Shown here piece by piece: positions 15,196-23,903 of a stretch of DNA of 28,851 nt. Positions within the stretch are counted from its first letter, which is position 1. The number at the start of each line of letters is the position of its first letter. This DNA comes from DATKCN01 sp035513175 (lineage in GTDB: Bacteria; Chloroflexota; Chloroflexia; Thermomicrobiales; CFX8): contig DATKCN010000161.1 of assembly GCA_035513175.1 (NCBI GenBank), positions 1-28,851 on the forward strand, written 5' to 3'. The notes beneath the pieces were generated by a model. That model had not been told where the DNA came from and ran no database searches. It saw only the letters and a program-made list of their open reading frames with translations. Both the position numbers and the translations under genes were made by a program.

Positions 15196-16291
15196 ACTGG
15201 GCCACCCGCCACGGCAGGATGACCTCCTCGAAGAGCACCTGGACGATCGCGGCAGCCGGTACGGCAATGAACGCGCCCGCTGGCCCGAGCAATGCGCCGC
15301 CGACCAACACCGACACGAATACCAGCAGCGGATGAATGTCCAGTTGATCGCCCTCAACGAATGGCGAAATGACGTACCCCTTAAGGTTCTCGATAACGAC
15401 TGATGAAACGAAAACGAGCAGGAGCGTGGTCCACCCTTCTATGGCGGCAATACCGAGCAACGGTATGCGCGCGATCCATGGCCCGACCCGCGGCACGAGT
15501 TGCCCGAGTCCGACCAGGATCGCAAGCAGCAGCGCGAACGGCACGCCAATCAGCATCAGAACGAGGTATGTGATCGTCGCCACGATCGCCATCACGATTG
15601 CCTTCGCGCGTAGGTACAGCCCGACGCGGCGCCAGATCTTGCGCAGCACGTCCTCCGTCCTGTCTCGATTATTCGGATGCGTCACAGACAGCACCACCGC
15701 CAGCAACCGTTCCCGGTTCGTTAAGATGAGAATTGAGACGAAAAATACTGCCAGGGCATCGAGGAACAGCGCGAACAGCCGGAGTGGCAGATCGAACAGT
15801 CCATCACCGATCGCATTGACGACCCGTTCGCTCGCCTCTGAGAACTGCTCGTCGAACGGCTTGAGCGCGGGAACGTCCTGCCGCAGATCCTCGTATCGCT
15901 CACGTAGTTGATCGTAACGCTCGACATGCTCCGGTCCCTGGTCGATCAGCGCCGTGAACTGGCCAATCAGCGGTGGGATGATGAACCAGCCCAGCATGGT
16001 GACCGCGCCGAGCGTCGCCAGATAGATGAGCACCGCGCTGACCGACCTCGGAATCTTCAGCCGCTCCATGCGCGCGGTGGGTCCGGCCAACGCGGCGGCG
16101 AACAGCACGCTGATGAACAGCAGTAACAGGACATGCGCCATCTTCACGAGCGCCAGAATGGCGAACACCGTCAGTATTGCCAGGAGCAGGGCAACGTAGA
16201 GAGACAGCGCCCGACACAGCAGTGTTTCGTCAGCCGATTCGCTCGACGCGTCTCCGCTCGTTGCCATGAGGTCAGCGCCTGGCTCGTTCAT
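15170..16291 (-). CDS. AI-2E family (PerM/TqsA-type) membrane permease
   Basis: This is a polytopic membrane protein of the AI-2E transporter family. Members have been linked to autoinducer-2 export and to Na+/H+ antiport, so the real cargo is uncertain. The 373 residues show the family layout. Two N-terminal spans (about 30-70) precede LIYLATLGAVTMLGWFIIPPLIGQF. A soluble segment of about 60 residues follows (EHVERYDQLRERYEDLRQDV onward). The C-terminal spans contain the typical GVPFALLLAILVGLGQLVPRVGP and VIENLKGYVISPFVEGDQLDIHPLLVFVSVLVGGALLGPAGAFIAVPAAA. GGAGG stands 5 nt before the ATG. It diverges from the PRC-barrel gene. Confidence 0.9.
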   Translation of the reverse strand: MNEPGADLMATSGDASSESADETLLCRALSLYVALLLAILTVFAILALVKMAHVLLLLFISVLFAAALAGPTARMERLKIPRSVSAVLIYLATLGAVTMLGWFIIPPLIGQFTALIDQGPEHVERYDQLRERYEDLRQDVPALKPFDEQFSEASERVVNAIGDGLFDLPLRLFALFLDALAVFFVSILILTNRERLLAVVLSVTHPNNRDRTEDVLRKIWRRVGLYLRAKAIVMAIVATITYLVLMLIGVPFALLLAILVGLGQLVPRVGPWIARIPLLGIAAIEGWTTLLLVFVSSVVIENLKGYVISPFVEGDQLDIHPLLVFVSVLVGGALLGPAGAFIAVPAAAIVQVLFEEVILPWRVAQFTSEEPSP

Positions 16292-16383
16292 TCAGCCCTC
16301 CATCGTCGGTCGCCGCTACGCAATCCATCGACCAATGGTTGCTTTCGGAGGAGTCGTCACGCGTTCAACTCGTCGTGACACGC

Positions 16384-16409
16384 ATGGCATATGGCTTGCG
16401 CCATGGCAT
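16384..16409. repeat. Direct repeat and small hairpin before the PRC-barrel gene
   Basis: ATGGCAT occurs at 16384-16390 and 16403-16409 (19-bp period). Between them ATGGC-TTGC-GCCAT (16391-16404) can fold. It lies in the 160-bp divergent region, about 45 bp before the PRC gene, and may be a control site. Confidence 0.35.
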
Positions 16410-16451
16410 GCGCGGGAGTGACCGTGAACACGCGATGAAACGGAGGCGGCA

Positions 16452-17132
16452 ATGCGGGTAGATCTCGGAAGTGATGTGTACGATCGCGGTGGCGACAAAG
16501 TTGGGACGGTCGACAGAATCGTCGTCGATCCGGCGTCCAGACAGGTCGATAAGCTCGTTGTTCGGCAGGGCTTCCTCGCCCGCCATGACATCCTGATAAG
16601 CATCGAGGACATTGGTCGTCTGTCCGACGACGGCATCTATCTCGACCTGACGGCCGATGAGTTGAACCGGCTCCCCGAATTCGTGGAAGAACAGTTCACC
16701 GCGATTCCGGAGGATGACCGTAGCGCGCTGCCATTTCTAATGCCCAACGCGGCGGGCGCCGGAATGTACCTGTGGGGAGCGTCCTACGCTGGTCGCGGTT
16801 TTGATGAGCGCGGGAGCATGTTTGAGCCCGCCGCCGCGAGCGCGCCTATCGTTGAGAATCGAAGCAACATCCCCGAAGAGGACGTCGTCATCAGTGAGGG
16901 AACGGATGTTCTCGGCGCCGACGGTGAAAAGGTCGGCACAGTTGATGAAGTCGTGTTTGATGAGCACGGCAGGATCAGTGGCTTCATAGTGCGGGCTGGC
17001 TTCATTTTCACCAGGGACGTGCGCGTGCCGATGGACTGGGTTGAGTCGGCGGGCGACGAGCACATTCGGCTCCACTTGGACGCCGCGAACGCAGAGGCGC
17101 GGTCCTACGACATCGAGGATTCGACGCTCTAG
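16452..17132 (+). CDS. Tandem PRC-barrel domain protein
   Basis: This is a cytoplasmic protein made of two PRC-barrel modules, small beta-barrels found in RimM and photosynthetic reaction-centre H subunits. Domain 1 (about 1-75) has LGSDVYDRGGDKVGTVDRIV and LVVRQGFLARHDILISIEDI. Domain 2 (about 138-215) repeats the plan with ISEGTDVLGADGEKVGTVDEVV and FIVRAGFIFTRDVRVPMDWV. The linker is 55-60 residues with Ala, Gly and Pro. No signal peptide or membrane span is seen. GGAGG is 7 nt before the ATG. It is related to the stress-associated, YsnF/YlmC-type PRC proteins, but the function is unknown. Its end meets the regulatory-protein gene through a strong hairpin. Confidence 0.85.
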   Translation: MRVDLGSDVYDRGGDKVGTVDRIVVDPASRQVDKLVVRQGFLARHDILISIEDIGRLSDDGIYLDLTADELNRLPEFVEEQFTAIPEDDRSALPFLMPNAAGAGMYLWGASYAGRGFDERGSMFEPAAASAPIVENRSNIPEEDVVISEGTDVLGADGEKVGTVDEVVFDEHGRISGFIVRAGFIFTRDVRVPMDWVESAGDEHIRLHLDAANAEARSYDIEDSTL

Positions 17133-17161
17133 TCACGCTGAGAGCAAACGGTTCGAGACTC

Positions 17162-17189
17162 CGGCCCACCCTGAAGCGCGGGAGGGCCG
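17162..17189. terminator. Bidirectional hairpin between PRC-barrel and PPSR genes
   Basis: CGGCCC-A-CCC pairs with GGG-A-GGGCCG around an 8-nt loop (TGAAGCGC), in the 69 bp between convergent stops. There is one A-A mismatch and no T-run. Confidence 0.6.
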
Positions 17190-17201
17190 TGTCACGCCCG
17201 G

Positions 17202-18125
17202 TCAGCGTTGCTCCTCCTCCAACCGGTCTCGATAGAACGAGAACGCCTCGTGCGGCTGGTTCCGATCGTCAGACACGCGCTGACCCTCAACGACGGCGAT
17301 GACCTCCTTGGCCGCCTCTTCGACCGACTTGCCTGTCACATTGACGATCGGCCACGGATACCCGCTGCGCGCCACCCGCCGGAAAAACGCCAGCTCCTCG
17401 GTGATCTTGTCTGGGTCGGCGTACTCGCCATCCAGTAGCTGCCCGAGCGCTTGCAGCCGGTTGCGACGGATTTCGAGCAACTGCGGGGCGTCAAGCGTGA
17501 CGGCAACGATGCGACGCTGATCGATGTCGCCCAGCACCTGCGGGGGCTCGACGCCCAGGACGATAGGGATGTTGGCAACGCGCCAGCCCCGCATCGACAG
17601 AAACACCGACAGCGGCGTCTTCGACGAGCGCGACACGCCCACCAGCACGACATCGGCCTCGTGAAGCGTGCTGAGTGACTGACCGTCGTCGTGCTGCACC
17701 GTGAACTGGATGGCGTCTATGCGCTTGAAGTAGTCCAGGTCGATGCCACGTGATGCGCCCGGGCGCAGGATTGGCCGCTGACCGACCTGTTGCCCGATGT
17801 GGCCGATTAGCGGCCCGATCAGGTCGAAGTTCGGGATCACCCGCTGCCTGCACTCGCGGACCAGAATCTGCCGAATCTCCTGAATCACGATCGTGTGCAC
17901 GATGATGCCCTGCGCCAGCGATGCCTCGCGCACGACCGCCAACACCTGTTCTCGCGAGCGAACCCCAGGCCTGCGGACGATGGTGAATGCGACGTCCGGA
18001 AATTGCGCCATCGCCGCGTCCATTGCCGCCTCGGCGGTCGATCCGCCGCCGTCCGACACGACGAACAGGGTCGATGACCTACCCGGAATCCCAGGCCGCG
18101 TATTCGAACCATGATATGTGATCAT
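17202..18125 (-). CDS. PPDK/PEP-synthase regulatory protein (PPSR, DUF299 family)
   Basis: This is a bifunctional ADP-dependent kinase and Pi-dependent phosphorylase that switches pyruvate phosphate dikinase or PEP synthase off and on. The frame reaches further up (18221), but AGGAG is placed 8 nt before the ATG at 18125 and the conserved domain starts at residue 19 (TLFVVSDGGGSTAEAA), giving 307 residues. Key marks are LDYFKRIDAIQFTVQHDDGQ (130-149) and the P-loop DVVLVGVSRSSKTPLSVFLS (158-177, K169). The end KSVEEAAKEVIAV is typical. The target dikinase is not in this window. pckA at 7.8-9.4 kb serves the same PEP node. Confidence 0.92.
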   Translation of the reverse strand: MITYHGSNTRPGIPGRSSTLFVVSDGGGSTAEAAMDAAMAQFPDVAFTIVRRPGVRSREQVLAVVREASLAQGIIVHTIVIQEIRQILVRECRQRVIPNFDLIGPLIGHIGQQVGQRPILRPGASRGIDLDYFKRIDAIQFTVQHDDGQSLSTLHEADVVLVGVSRSSKTPLSVFLSMRGWRVANIPIVLGVEPPQVLGDIDQRRIVAVTLDAPQLLEIRRNRLQALGQLLDGEYADPDKITEELAFFRRVARSGYPWPIVNVTGKSVEEAAKEVIAVVEGQRVSDDRNQPHEAFSFYRDRLEEEQR

Positions 18126-18207
18126 CACGGCTGCTCCTCGTGAGTCGCGCATCGTCATCGCGTAGCCAGTGGGCCGCGACGGGGTTGTAACGTCCAGCGT
18201 CGTCGAC

Positions 18208-18237
18208 GGCCGGCGTGTCACGTCGCCGGCGCCGGCC
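18208..18237. repeat. GC-rich inverted repeat upstream of the Agl23-like gene
   Basis: GGCCGGCG (18208-18215) and CGCCGGCC (18230-18237) flank a 14-nt loop, in the 232-bp divergent region between the PPSR gene and the Agl23-like gene. GTGTACAC, a perfect 8-bp palindrome, follows at 18240-18247. I see no clear promoter boxes in this region. Confidence 0.35.
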
Positions 18238-18357
18238 CGTGTACACTACGAGCCGGAGATGGAGCGCTATTCGCGTGCTATCGACGCTACGCTGGATCGT
18301 GGCCGCGTCCGCTGGTCACCGTAGCCCAGCCAACGGAGACTGAACGAACACTCATCT

Positions 18358-20781
18358 ATGAATCATACGCCGGGCTCGAGACAGCGCCGACACGATTCGC
18401 GTGATCGCGGTATTTCAACCGTGAGCGGCGGAGCGACCGCCGCGGCGCTCGACCGGTCGTCGAGATCGCTGGATGATCCGACACTCGATGTCGAACGCGT
18501 TCAATCTCCCCAGCTGGTGACCGTCGAAACCATTCTGTACGGCGTGCTGGCAGTGCTCGCGATCATCACACGCTTCTGGGATCTCTCGAGCCGCGCTCAA
18601 CACCACGACGAGAGCCTGCACGCGTACTTTTCGTGGCTGTACATCGCCGGCGACGGCTATAACCATGATCCGCTCATGCACGGTCCGACGCTGTTTCACG
18701 CCAACGCGCTGGCCTATACCCTGTTTGGTGACAATGACTACACCTCGCGAGTGTGGCCTGCCTTACTGGGTGTGGCGCTTGTGCTCCTGCCGGTGTTGCT
18801 GAGGGGCCCGATGCTTCTCGGCCGTTGGGGAGCGCTCTCGTGCTCGACCCTGTTGCTCTTTTCTCCAACGATCCTGTACTACACGCGCTACATCCGCCAC
18901 GATCCATTTGTCCTCGTAACGACGCTTGCGATCGTGATTGCCGCTCTCAGGTATCTGGAACGCCCTGAACGCCGCTGGGTTGTCGTGGTCGGCGTCATGA
19001 GCGGCCTGCTTTTCGCGACGATGGAAGTATCGTTCATTCTCGGGTTCGTGCTCGTCACGTTCGTTGTCGTTGTCGTGACGTGGCAGATCAGCAAGGCAGC
19101 GTTCAGTGTCGTCATCGTCACCAGCGTCGCGTTGCTCGCGATCTGGATGGCGCTGCCCGCGCTCGGAGCGCCAGGGCTGCCGGCCATCCCCTGGGAGGAG
19201 CCGACGTCCACCAACATCAGGCATTTCTCGCGCGATCTCGTTCTCCATCCAGTTTTTCTCGCCTCGCTGGGCGCCGTCATTCTGGGCCTGATCGCCTTCC
19301 TGAGCACGATCGACCGGGCCCGCGACCGCGACGCTGGTTACTGGCTGGACTCCGTGCTCGCGCCGCTTCCCCGGTCGTCGACCGGCGGCGCACTGTACTC
19401 GCTACTGCACGATCGTCGGTCACTGTCGATTTCGGTTGGACTGGGAATCGCGGTTGTCGTCGCGCTGTTCACCAGCATGTTCACCAACATGTTCGGGCTG
19501 GCGAGCGGCACCGTCGGCGCGCTCGGCTACTGGCTCGGCCAGCATGATGTGCAACGGGGCGACCAGCCCTGGTTCTATTACATCCTCATGCTGCTGCAAT
19601 ACGAGTTCGTCGGGGTGTTCCTGTTCCCGATTGCGATCGCGCTGACGCTGCGGCGGCTGCTCCCCGCTTTGAGAGACGGGCGGCCTGTCGATCGCCGCAC
19701 CTACCTGCGCGGCTTCGTCATCTATTGGGCGCTGATGAACCTGGCAGTGTTCTCCTGGGCCGGAGAGAAGATGCCGTGGCTGACGGTCCACATGTCGTTG
19801 CCGCTCGCGATACTCGCGGCGTCGGTCATCGGCAGCGGCCTGGAGCGTATTGAGCTGGCGGCGCTGGAAGGCCAGCTGCCTGGCCGGGCTGTCTGGGCAG
19901 CGTGCATTGGCGTCCCGCTGACGTGTGCGTCATGGTTCGCTCTGTGGTCCTGGGCCAGCGCCGGTGAATGGGAGCGGCGCGCGAACGATTTAACGCGAAC
20001 TCTGCGGCCCGAAATCGTCGACCGCCCCTGGGTGCTGTATCTGCCCCTCATCGGCCTGATCGCGCTATGCGCGTTCATCTCCGCTCGACTCGGAAGCCGC
20101 GTCGGCGTGCCGGTCATCGGCTTGGTGCTCATCGCAGTGATGCTGTTCGCCCAGATGCACGTCGCCTTCCGCATGACGTACGCGGAAGGCGACACGCCCG
20201 TCGACATGCTGATCTACGTGCAGACGTCGCCAGACGTGGCGCGCACTGTCGAGGAGCTTGGCGTGCTGTCGAGGGTATTGAACGGCGATCTCGGGATGCA
20301 GGTCGCTTACGATTCCGGCACATCATGGCCGATGCAATGGTACCTTCGCGATTATCCGAACCGGAGCTTCTTCGGGAGCGAGTTGACATCCGCTCCCGAC
20401 GCGCCGGTCGTGCTGATCTCCACGGACAGTCTTAATGACAACCCGGAAAACCACGATATGCTGCTGGGCTACACCTACACCGAATACGCGATGCGCTGGT
20501 GGTTCCCCGAAGACGAAACCTACCGCCGATTTGCGATCGCGCCCGAGCTGAACAAGCCCGAACGGCAGAATTATCAGACCGACCAACAGGGGCCGTTTAC
20601 GCTCGGCGATGTCGCAGGCAGCGTCTGGCGAACGGTCTGGAGCATGCGGGCGCCGCAGCAGCAGGCGAAAATATTCCGACTCGTCGCGTTTCGGGAAATC
20701 TGGGCGCCCATCGGCTCCTTCAATTATCGAGTGTATGTGCGCAACGACCTCGTCCCGCTGTGGGATGACATCCGTTACTAG
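18358..20781 (+). CDS. Agl23-like GT-C membrane protein (TIGR03663-type)
   Basis: This is a large polytopic protein related to dolichyl-phosphate-mannose-type glycosyltransferases. Its family is annotated as associated with lipid-sugar flippase activity in archaeal N-glycosylation. The 807 residues start with about 55 polar, Arg/Ser-rich residues, then span 1 (near 56-72). The first outer loop carries the GT-C acidic pair D84-E85 in RAQHHDESLHAYFSW and the family stretch GDGYNHDPLMHGPTLFHANA (98-117). About 11-13 spans follow to near residue 610, then a soluble part of about 200 residues with SWPMQWYLRDYPNRSFFG (about 656-673) and ending in YRVYVRNDLVPLWDDI. The ATG at 18358 lacks a good ribosome binding site; GTG at 18421 is an alternative. 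The next gene follows 26 bp later and shares part of its soluble domain. Confidence 0.85.
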   Translation: MNHTPGSRQRRHDSRDRGISTVSGGATAAALDRSSRSLDDPTLDVERVQSPQLVTVETILYGVLAVLAIITRFWDLSSRAQHHDESLHAYFSWLYIAGDGYNHDPLMHGPTLFHANALAYTLFGDNDYTSRVWPALLGVALVLLPVLLRGPMLLGRWGALSCSTLLLFSPTILYYTRYIRHDPFVLVTTLAIVIAALRYLERPERRWVVVVGVMSGLLFATMEVSFILGFVLVTFVVVVVTWQISKAAFSVVIVTSVALLAIWMALPALGAPGLPAIPWEEPTSTNIRHFSRDLVLHPVFLASLGAVILGLIAFLSTIDRARDRDAGYWLDSVLAPLPRSSTGGALYSLLHDRRSLSISVGLGIAVVVALFTSMFTNMFGLASGTVGALGYWLGQHDVQRGDQPWFYYILMLLQYEFVGVFLFPIAIALTLRRLLPALRDGRPVDRRTYLRGFVIYWALMNLAVFSWAGEKMPWLTVHMSLPLAILAASVIGSGLERIELAALEGQLPGRAVWAACIGVPLTCASWFALWSWASAGEWERRANDLTRTLRPEIVDRPWVLYLPLIGLIALCAFISARLGSRVGVPVIGLVLIAVMLFAQMHVAFRMTYAEGDTPVDMLIYVQTSPDVARTVEELGVLSRVLNGDLGMQVAYDSGTSWPMQWYLRDYPNRSFFGSELTSAPDAPVVLISTDSLNDNPENHDMLLGYTYTEYAMRWWFPEDETYRRFAIAPELNKPERQNYQTDQQGPFTLGDVAGSVWRTVWSMRAPQQQAKIFRLVAFREIWAPIGSFNYRVYVRNDLVPLWDDIRY

Positions 20782-20807
20782 AGTCCGACCGAAAGGACCT
20801 CAACCGA

Positions 20808-23564
20808 TTGAGCCAGGATACGACGGTTGAACATCATGACGAGCTCGGCCCCATCCCGGTGCCGCCCGCGTCGCTGTTGGACCGGCCACTGACGATGCCG
20901 CGAGCTTCGACGGCTGGGATCGCAGCCGCGCTGGCGCTGGTAGCCGCGCTGTTGCTGCGCTTCACGGGTCTGGATCGCTGGCCGTTGACCGTCATGGAAG
21001 CCAATATCGCGCAGTCTGCGCACGACATCGTGCGCGGAACCGGTGGCGTCGATCACCTGTTCGGTGCTCCAGCTGTCGTTGGCTGGGTGTCGCTGTTATT
21101 TTTCGCAGGGTGGCCGGCCGACAGTGTGGCGCGGGTCGCAATGGCAGTTGCGGGACTGCTGGCCGTGGTGCTCGTGCTGAGCCAGAGGAGGTCGCTCGGC
21201 GGCGGCGCGCTGTGGGGGGCCGCGCTGATTGCGACCGCCCCGACGCTGATCGTCGCGTCGCGCCGCCTCGATGGCGGTTCGCTGATGGTGCTTCTGACGT
21301 TGTGCGTCGTCGGTTGCGCCTATCGATCGCCGCGCAGCACGTCGCTCACGTGGCCCTCGCTTGCCGGGGTCTCAACGGCGCTGTTGATCCTGTCAGGCCC
21401 ACTGGGCATTCCAGCCGCCGCGCTGGCATGGCTCGCCGTGCTCCTGCTGTTTGAGCGCGCATCCACTCCCCGCGCCGAGGCGTTGGGAGCCGGCGCCGCG
21501 GCCGGACTCGGAACGGCGGTTCTTGTCAGCACCGTGTTCCTCACCAGGCCCGGCTCATTCGCGGCCGCGCATGGCGAGCTGTTGTCACGCTTCTGGGGTG
21601 ATCACCTCTCACGCGTCGGTCAGCAAGGCTGGCTCCCGGCGTTCAACATCATCCTCAACGAGCCTCTGCTCGTGACGCTGGCGCTCGTGGCCGTGCTTGC
21701 GGCGCCGGATCGTCGGTTGAGCCGGGCGCTGGCGATCTGGTTCCTGGCGGCGTTCACGCTCATGACCCTACTTGGCGACGTGTCGGTAGCAGGGTACGCG
21801 CTCGCCGTCCTGCCGCTGGCCTTGCTCGCAGGTGTCGGAATGGCGCATGTCCTCGGCCGGCTCCCCTGGCGGAAGGTTAGGCGCGGCGACGCGGTGTTGT
21901 ACGTTGCGGCCGTGCTGCTGATGCTCGCCGCGGCCATCAGCCTCGTCGGCCTGTTGACGGGCGGAACGAGCGGCGGCGCTCGCGATTGGCTCATGCAGTT
22001 CGAGCTCGTCGTCATCGTTGGGGTGCTGCCACTGTCGGTCGCGATTGCCTTGTTGGGCCAGCGTTTAACAGGGGATCGGCTCGTGCTGGTGCTAGCGGCC
22101 GCGCTGCTGCTTCTCGTGGCCGTTTCCACGCGGTCGGCGGTGCTCGCGGCCTCTGAACGAACCGGAATGCCGGGAGATCCGCTCGCGGACCGCGCGACAA
22201 CCGGCGGAGTGACGGTCGTTGTCGAGCGGCTGCGACGCGTCTCCCGCGACCTCACCATGGGACAGCGCGACGCGCAGGATCCCGGCGGAGGGCATGGCCT
22301 GCGCGTCGCAATCGACAAGCGCATCCAGCAGCCGTTCGCGTGGTATTTCCGCGACTTCCCGAACGCGTCCGTCTTTGATCCGGATCAGGACCCGGCGCCA
22401 GCAGGGGCGGACATCGTCCTGCTGGACGGAACAAGGGACGGCAGACTCGTGGCGCCCGGATACACTGGCGAGTCGTACCCGCTTGCGTGGTCACGGCCGG
22501 ACGCGCTGCACGACCCCGACTGGGCAGGCCTGGCAACCGATCCGTTCAGGCCCGCCGCGTGGCGCGCATTCGCCGCCTACCTCATCAATCGCCAGCCCGC
22601 CGTCGCGCCCGAGCGGCACGAATACCAGGTGCTCGCCGTCGGTCCCGTGGCCGAGAGGCTGTTCGCCATGTCCGGGCCGTTCAATCTCGGCGATCGCGCA
22701 GGGGCAGGCTCCGCTCCCGGCCAGCTGAATCATCCTCGGGGCGTGGCGGTGGCGCCCGATGGATCGATCTATGTTGTCGATTCCCGCAACGCGCGGATCA
22801 ACGTGTACGGCGCCGACGGAACGTTCCTGTTCAGCTTCGGGGGCGAGGGCGGGGGCCCGGGTCAGCTCGCGCGACTCGCGACGGCTGGCGGGGGCGGCGC
22901 GAGCGGCATCGCGATTGACGGCAGCGGTAACGTGTTCGTCGCGGACACCTGGAACCATCGCATTCAGGTGTTTGCCGCCGACGGGACCTACCTGTTTGGC
23001 TGGGGTCATTTCTACGACGCTCGTGACGATCCCGCGGCGACGACGCAGAATCCCGGCGCGTTTTACGGTCCACGCGGCCTGGCGCTGCACGACGGGTTGC
23101 TGTTTGTCACCGACACCGGCAACGAGCGGGTGCAGGTATTCCAGGCGGACGGGCAGTTCGTGACGATGTTCGGGGCTCCAGGCTCCGGCGACGACAGCCT
23201 GCTGGAGCCGGTCGGGATCGCGGTCTCCGAGGACGGGGTTGTGTTCATCGCCGACTCTCATAACGCCCGCATCGCGCGCTATAGCACGAGCGGAACCTGG
23301 CTCGATCCGATCCCCGTGGAGACCTGGCTGGGCCAGCAATTCTTCGAGCCATATGTCGCCGTAACCGCTGACGGTCGGGTGTTCGCCAGCGCCTCGACCG
23401 CCGGCATGGTGATAGAGATCGATCTGGATACGCTGGTGGCGATCCCGCGGCCGGCCGCTGAGATGCGCCAGCCGTTCGGCGTCGCCGTCTCCCCCGACGG
23501 ACTCCAGTTGCTCGTCACCGACGGGGTCGTGCAGGCGGTCATCCGCATGCCGACCGGGGAGTAG
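20808..23564 (+). CDS. Multi-pass GT-like membrane protein fused to a six-blade NHL propeller
   Basis: This is a 918-residue fusion. Residues 35-460 hold about 11-12 membrane spans resembling PMT/ArnT-type GT-C proteins, but the first loop reads PLTVMEANIAQSAHDIV: Glu64 is kept, while the Asp expected before it is Met. Residues 480-625 form a soluble part with QQPFAWYFRDFPNASVFD (507-524), similar to the preceding gene product. From about 630 six NHL repeats follow, for example LNHPRGVAVAPDGSIYVVDS, IAIDGSGNVFVADTWNHRIQ and PRGLALHDGLLFVTDTGNER. This is enough for one closed propeller, probably outside the membrane, for protein or glycan contacts. The start is TTG at 20808, with AAAGGA about 10 nt upstream. 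No other start has a better site, the next in-frame ATG being 20895. Exact activity is unknown. Confidence 0.8.
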   Translation: MSQDTTVEHHDELGPIPVPPASLLDRPLTMPRASTAGIAAALALVAALLLRFTGLDRWPLTVMEANIAQSAHDIVRGTGGVDHLFGAPAVVGWVSLLFFAGWPADSVARVAMAVAGLLAVVLVLSQRRSLGGGALWGAALIATAPTLIVASRRLDGGSLMVLLTLCVVGCAYRSPRSTSLTWPSLAGVSTALLILSGPLGIPAAALAWLAVLLLFERASTPRAEALGAGAAAGLGTAVLVSTVFLTRPGSFAAAHGELLSRFWGDHLSRVGQQGWLPAFNIILNEPLLVTLALVAVLAAPDRRLSRALAIWFLAAFTLMTLLGDVSVAGYALAVLPLALLAGVGMAHVLGRLPWRKVRRGDAVLYVAAVLLMLAAAISLVGLLTGGTSGGARDWLMQFELVVIVGVLPLSVAIALLGQRLTGDRLVLVLAAALLLLVAVSTRSAVLAASERTGMPGDPLADRATTGGVTVVVERLRRVSRDLTMGQRDAQDPGGGHGLRVAIDKRIQQPFAWYFRDFPNASVFDPDQDPAPAGADIVLLDGTRDGRLVAPGYTGESYPLAWSRPDALHDPDWAGLATDPFRPAAWRAFAAYLINRQPAVAPERHEYQVLAVGPVAERLFAMSGPFNLGDRAGAGSAPGQLNHPRGVAVAPDGSIYVVDSRNARINVYGADGTFLFSFGGEGGGPGQLARLATAGGGGASGIAIDGSGNVFVADTWNHRIQVFAADGTYLFGWGHFYDARDDPAATTQNPGAFYGPRGLALHDGLLFVTDTGNERVQVFQADGQFVTMFGAPGSGDDSLLEPVGIAVSEDGVVFIADSHNARIARYSTSGTWLDPIPVETWLGQQFFEPYVAVTADGRVFASASTAGMVIEIDLDTLVAIPRPAAEMRQPFGVAVSPDGLQLLVTDGVVQAVIRMPTGE

Positions 23565-23583
23565 CCGTGACGATCGTCGCGCC

Positions 23584-23877
23584 TCAGTCGACGTGGATCA
23601 GCTCGGTCGACACCTCGCCGAGCGAGCCGAACGCGGCGTTGCGTTCGATGAAACGCACGATCTCAGCGAGCATCTGATCGGCGTGCGCGCCGGAGTTGGA
23701 CACGCACGTGAAGCCGATTCCGGCGACCTGCCATGAGTCGAGATGATCGACCTCGGCAACGCTTACGTTGAAGCGGCCTCGCGTCCGCTCGACCAGCGAT
23801 CGGACGACGCGCCGCTTGTCCTTCAGCGAGTGGCTCTCGAACACGTGCAACGTCACGTATCCAACACCGATAACCAC
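23584..23877 (-). CDS. DUF503 (YlxP-like) protein
   Basis: This 97-residue soluble protein belongs to DUF503, known as YlxP, often coded near infB and rbfA in other bacteria and of unclear role. Here it starts VIGVGYVTLHVFESHSLKDKRRVVRSL, contains FNVSVAEVDHLDSWQVAGIGFTCVSN and ends with FGSLGEVSTELIHVD, all family-typical. The GTG start has GGAG 7 nt upstream. It lies 26 bp behind the FAD enzyme gene on the same strand and 19 bp from the convergent NHL fusion gene. The usual translation-factor neighbours are absent. Confidence 0.9.
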   Translation of the reverse strand: MVIGVGYVTLHVFESHSLKDKRRVVRSLVERTRGRFNVSVAEVDHLDSWQVAGIGFTCVSNSGAHADQMLAEIVRFIERNAAFGSLGEVSTELIHVD

Positions 23878-23903
23878 GGGGATTCTCCAGCGAACGTGGA
23901 CTG

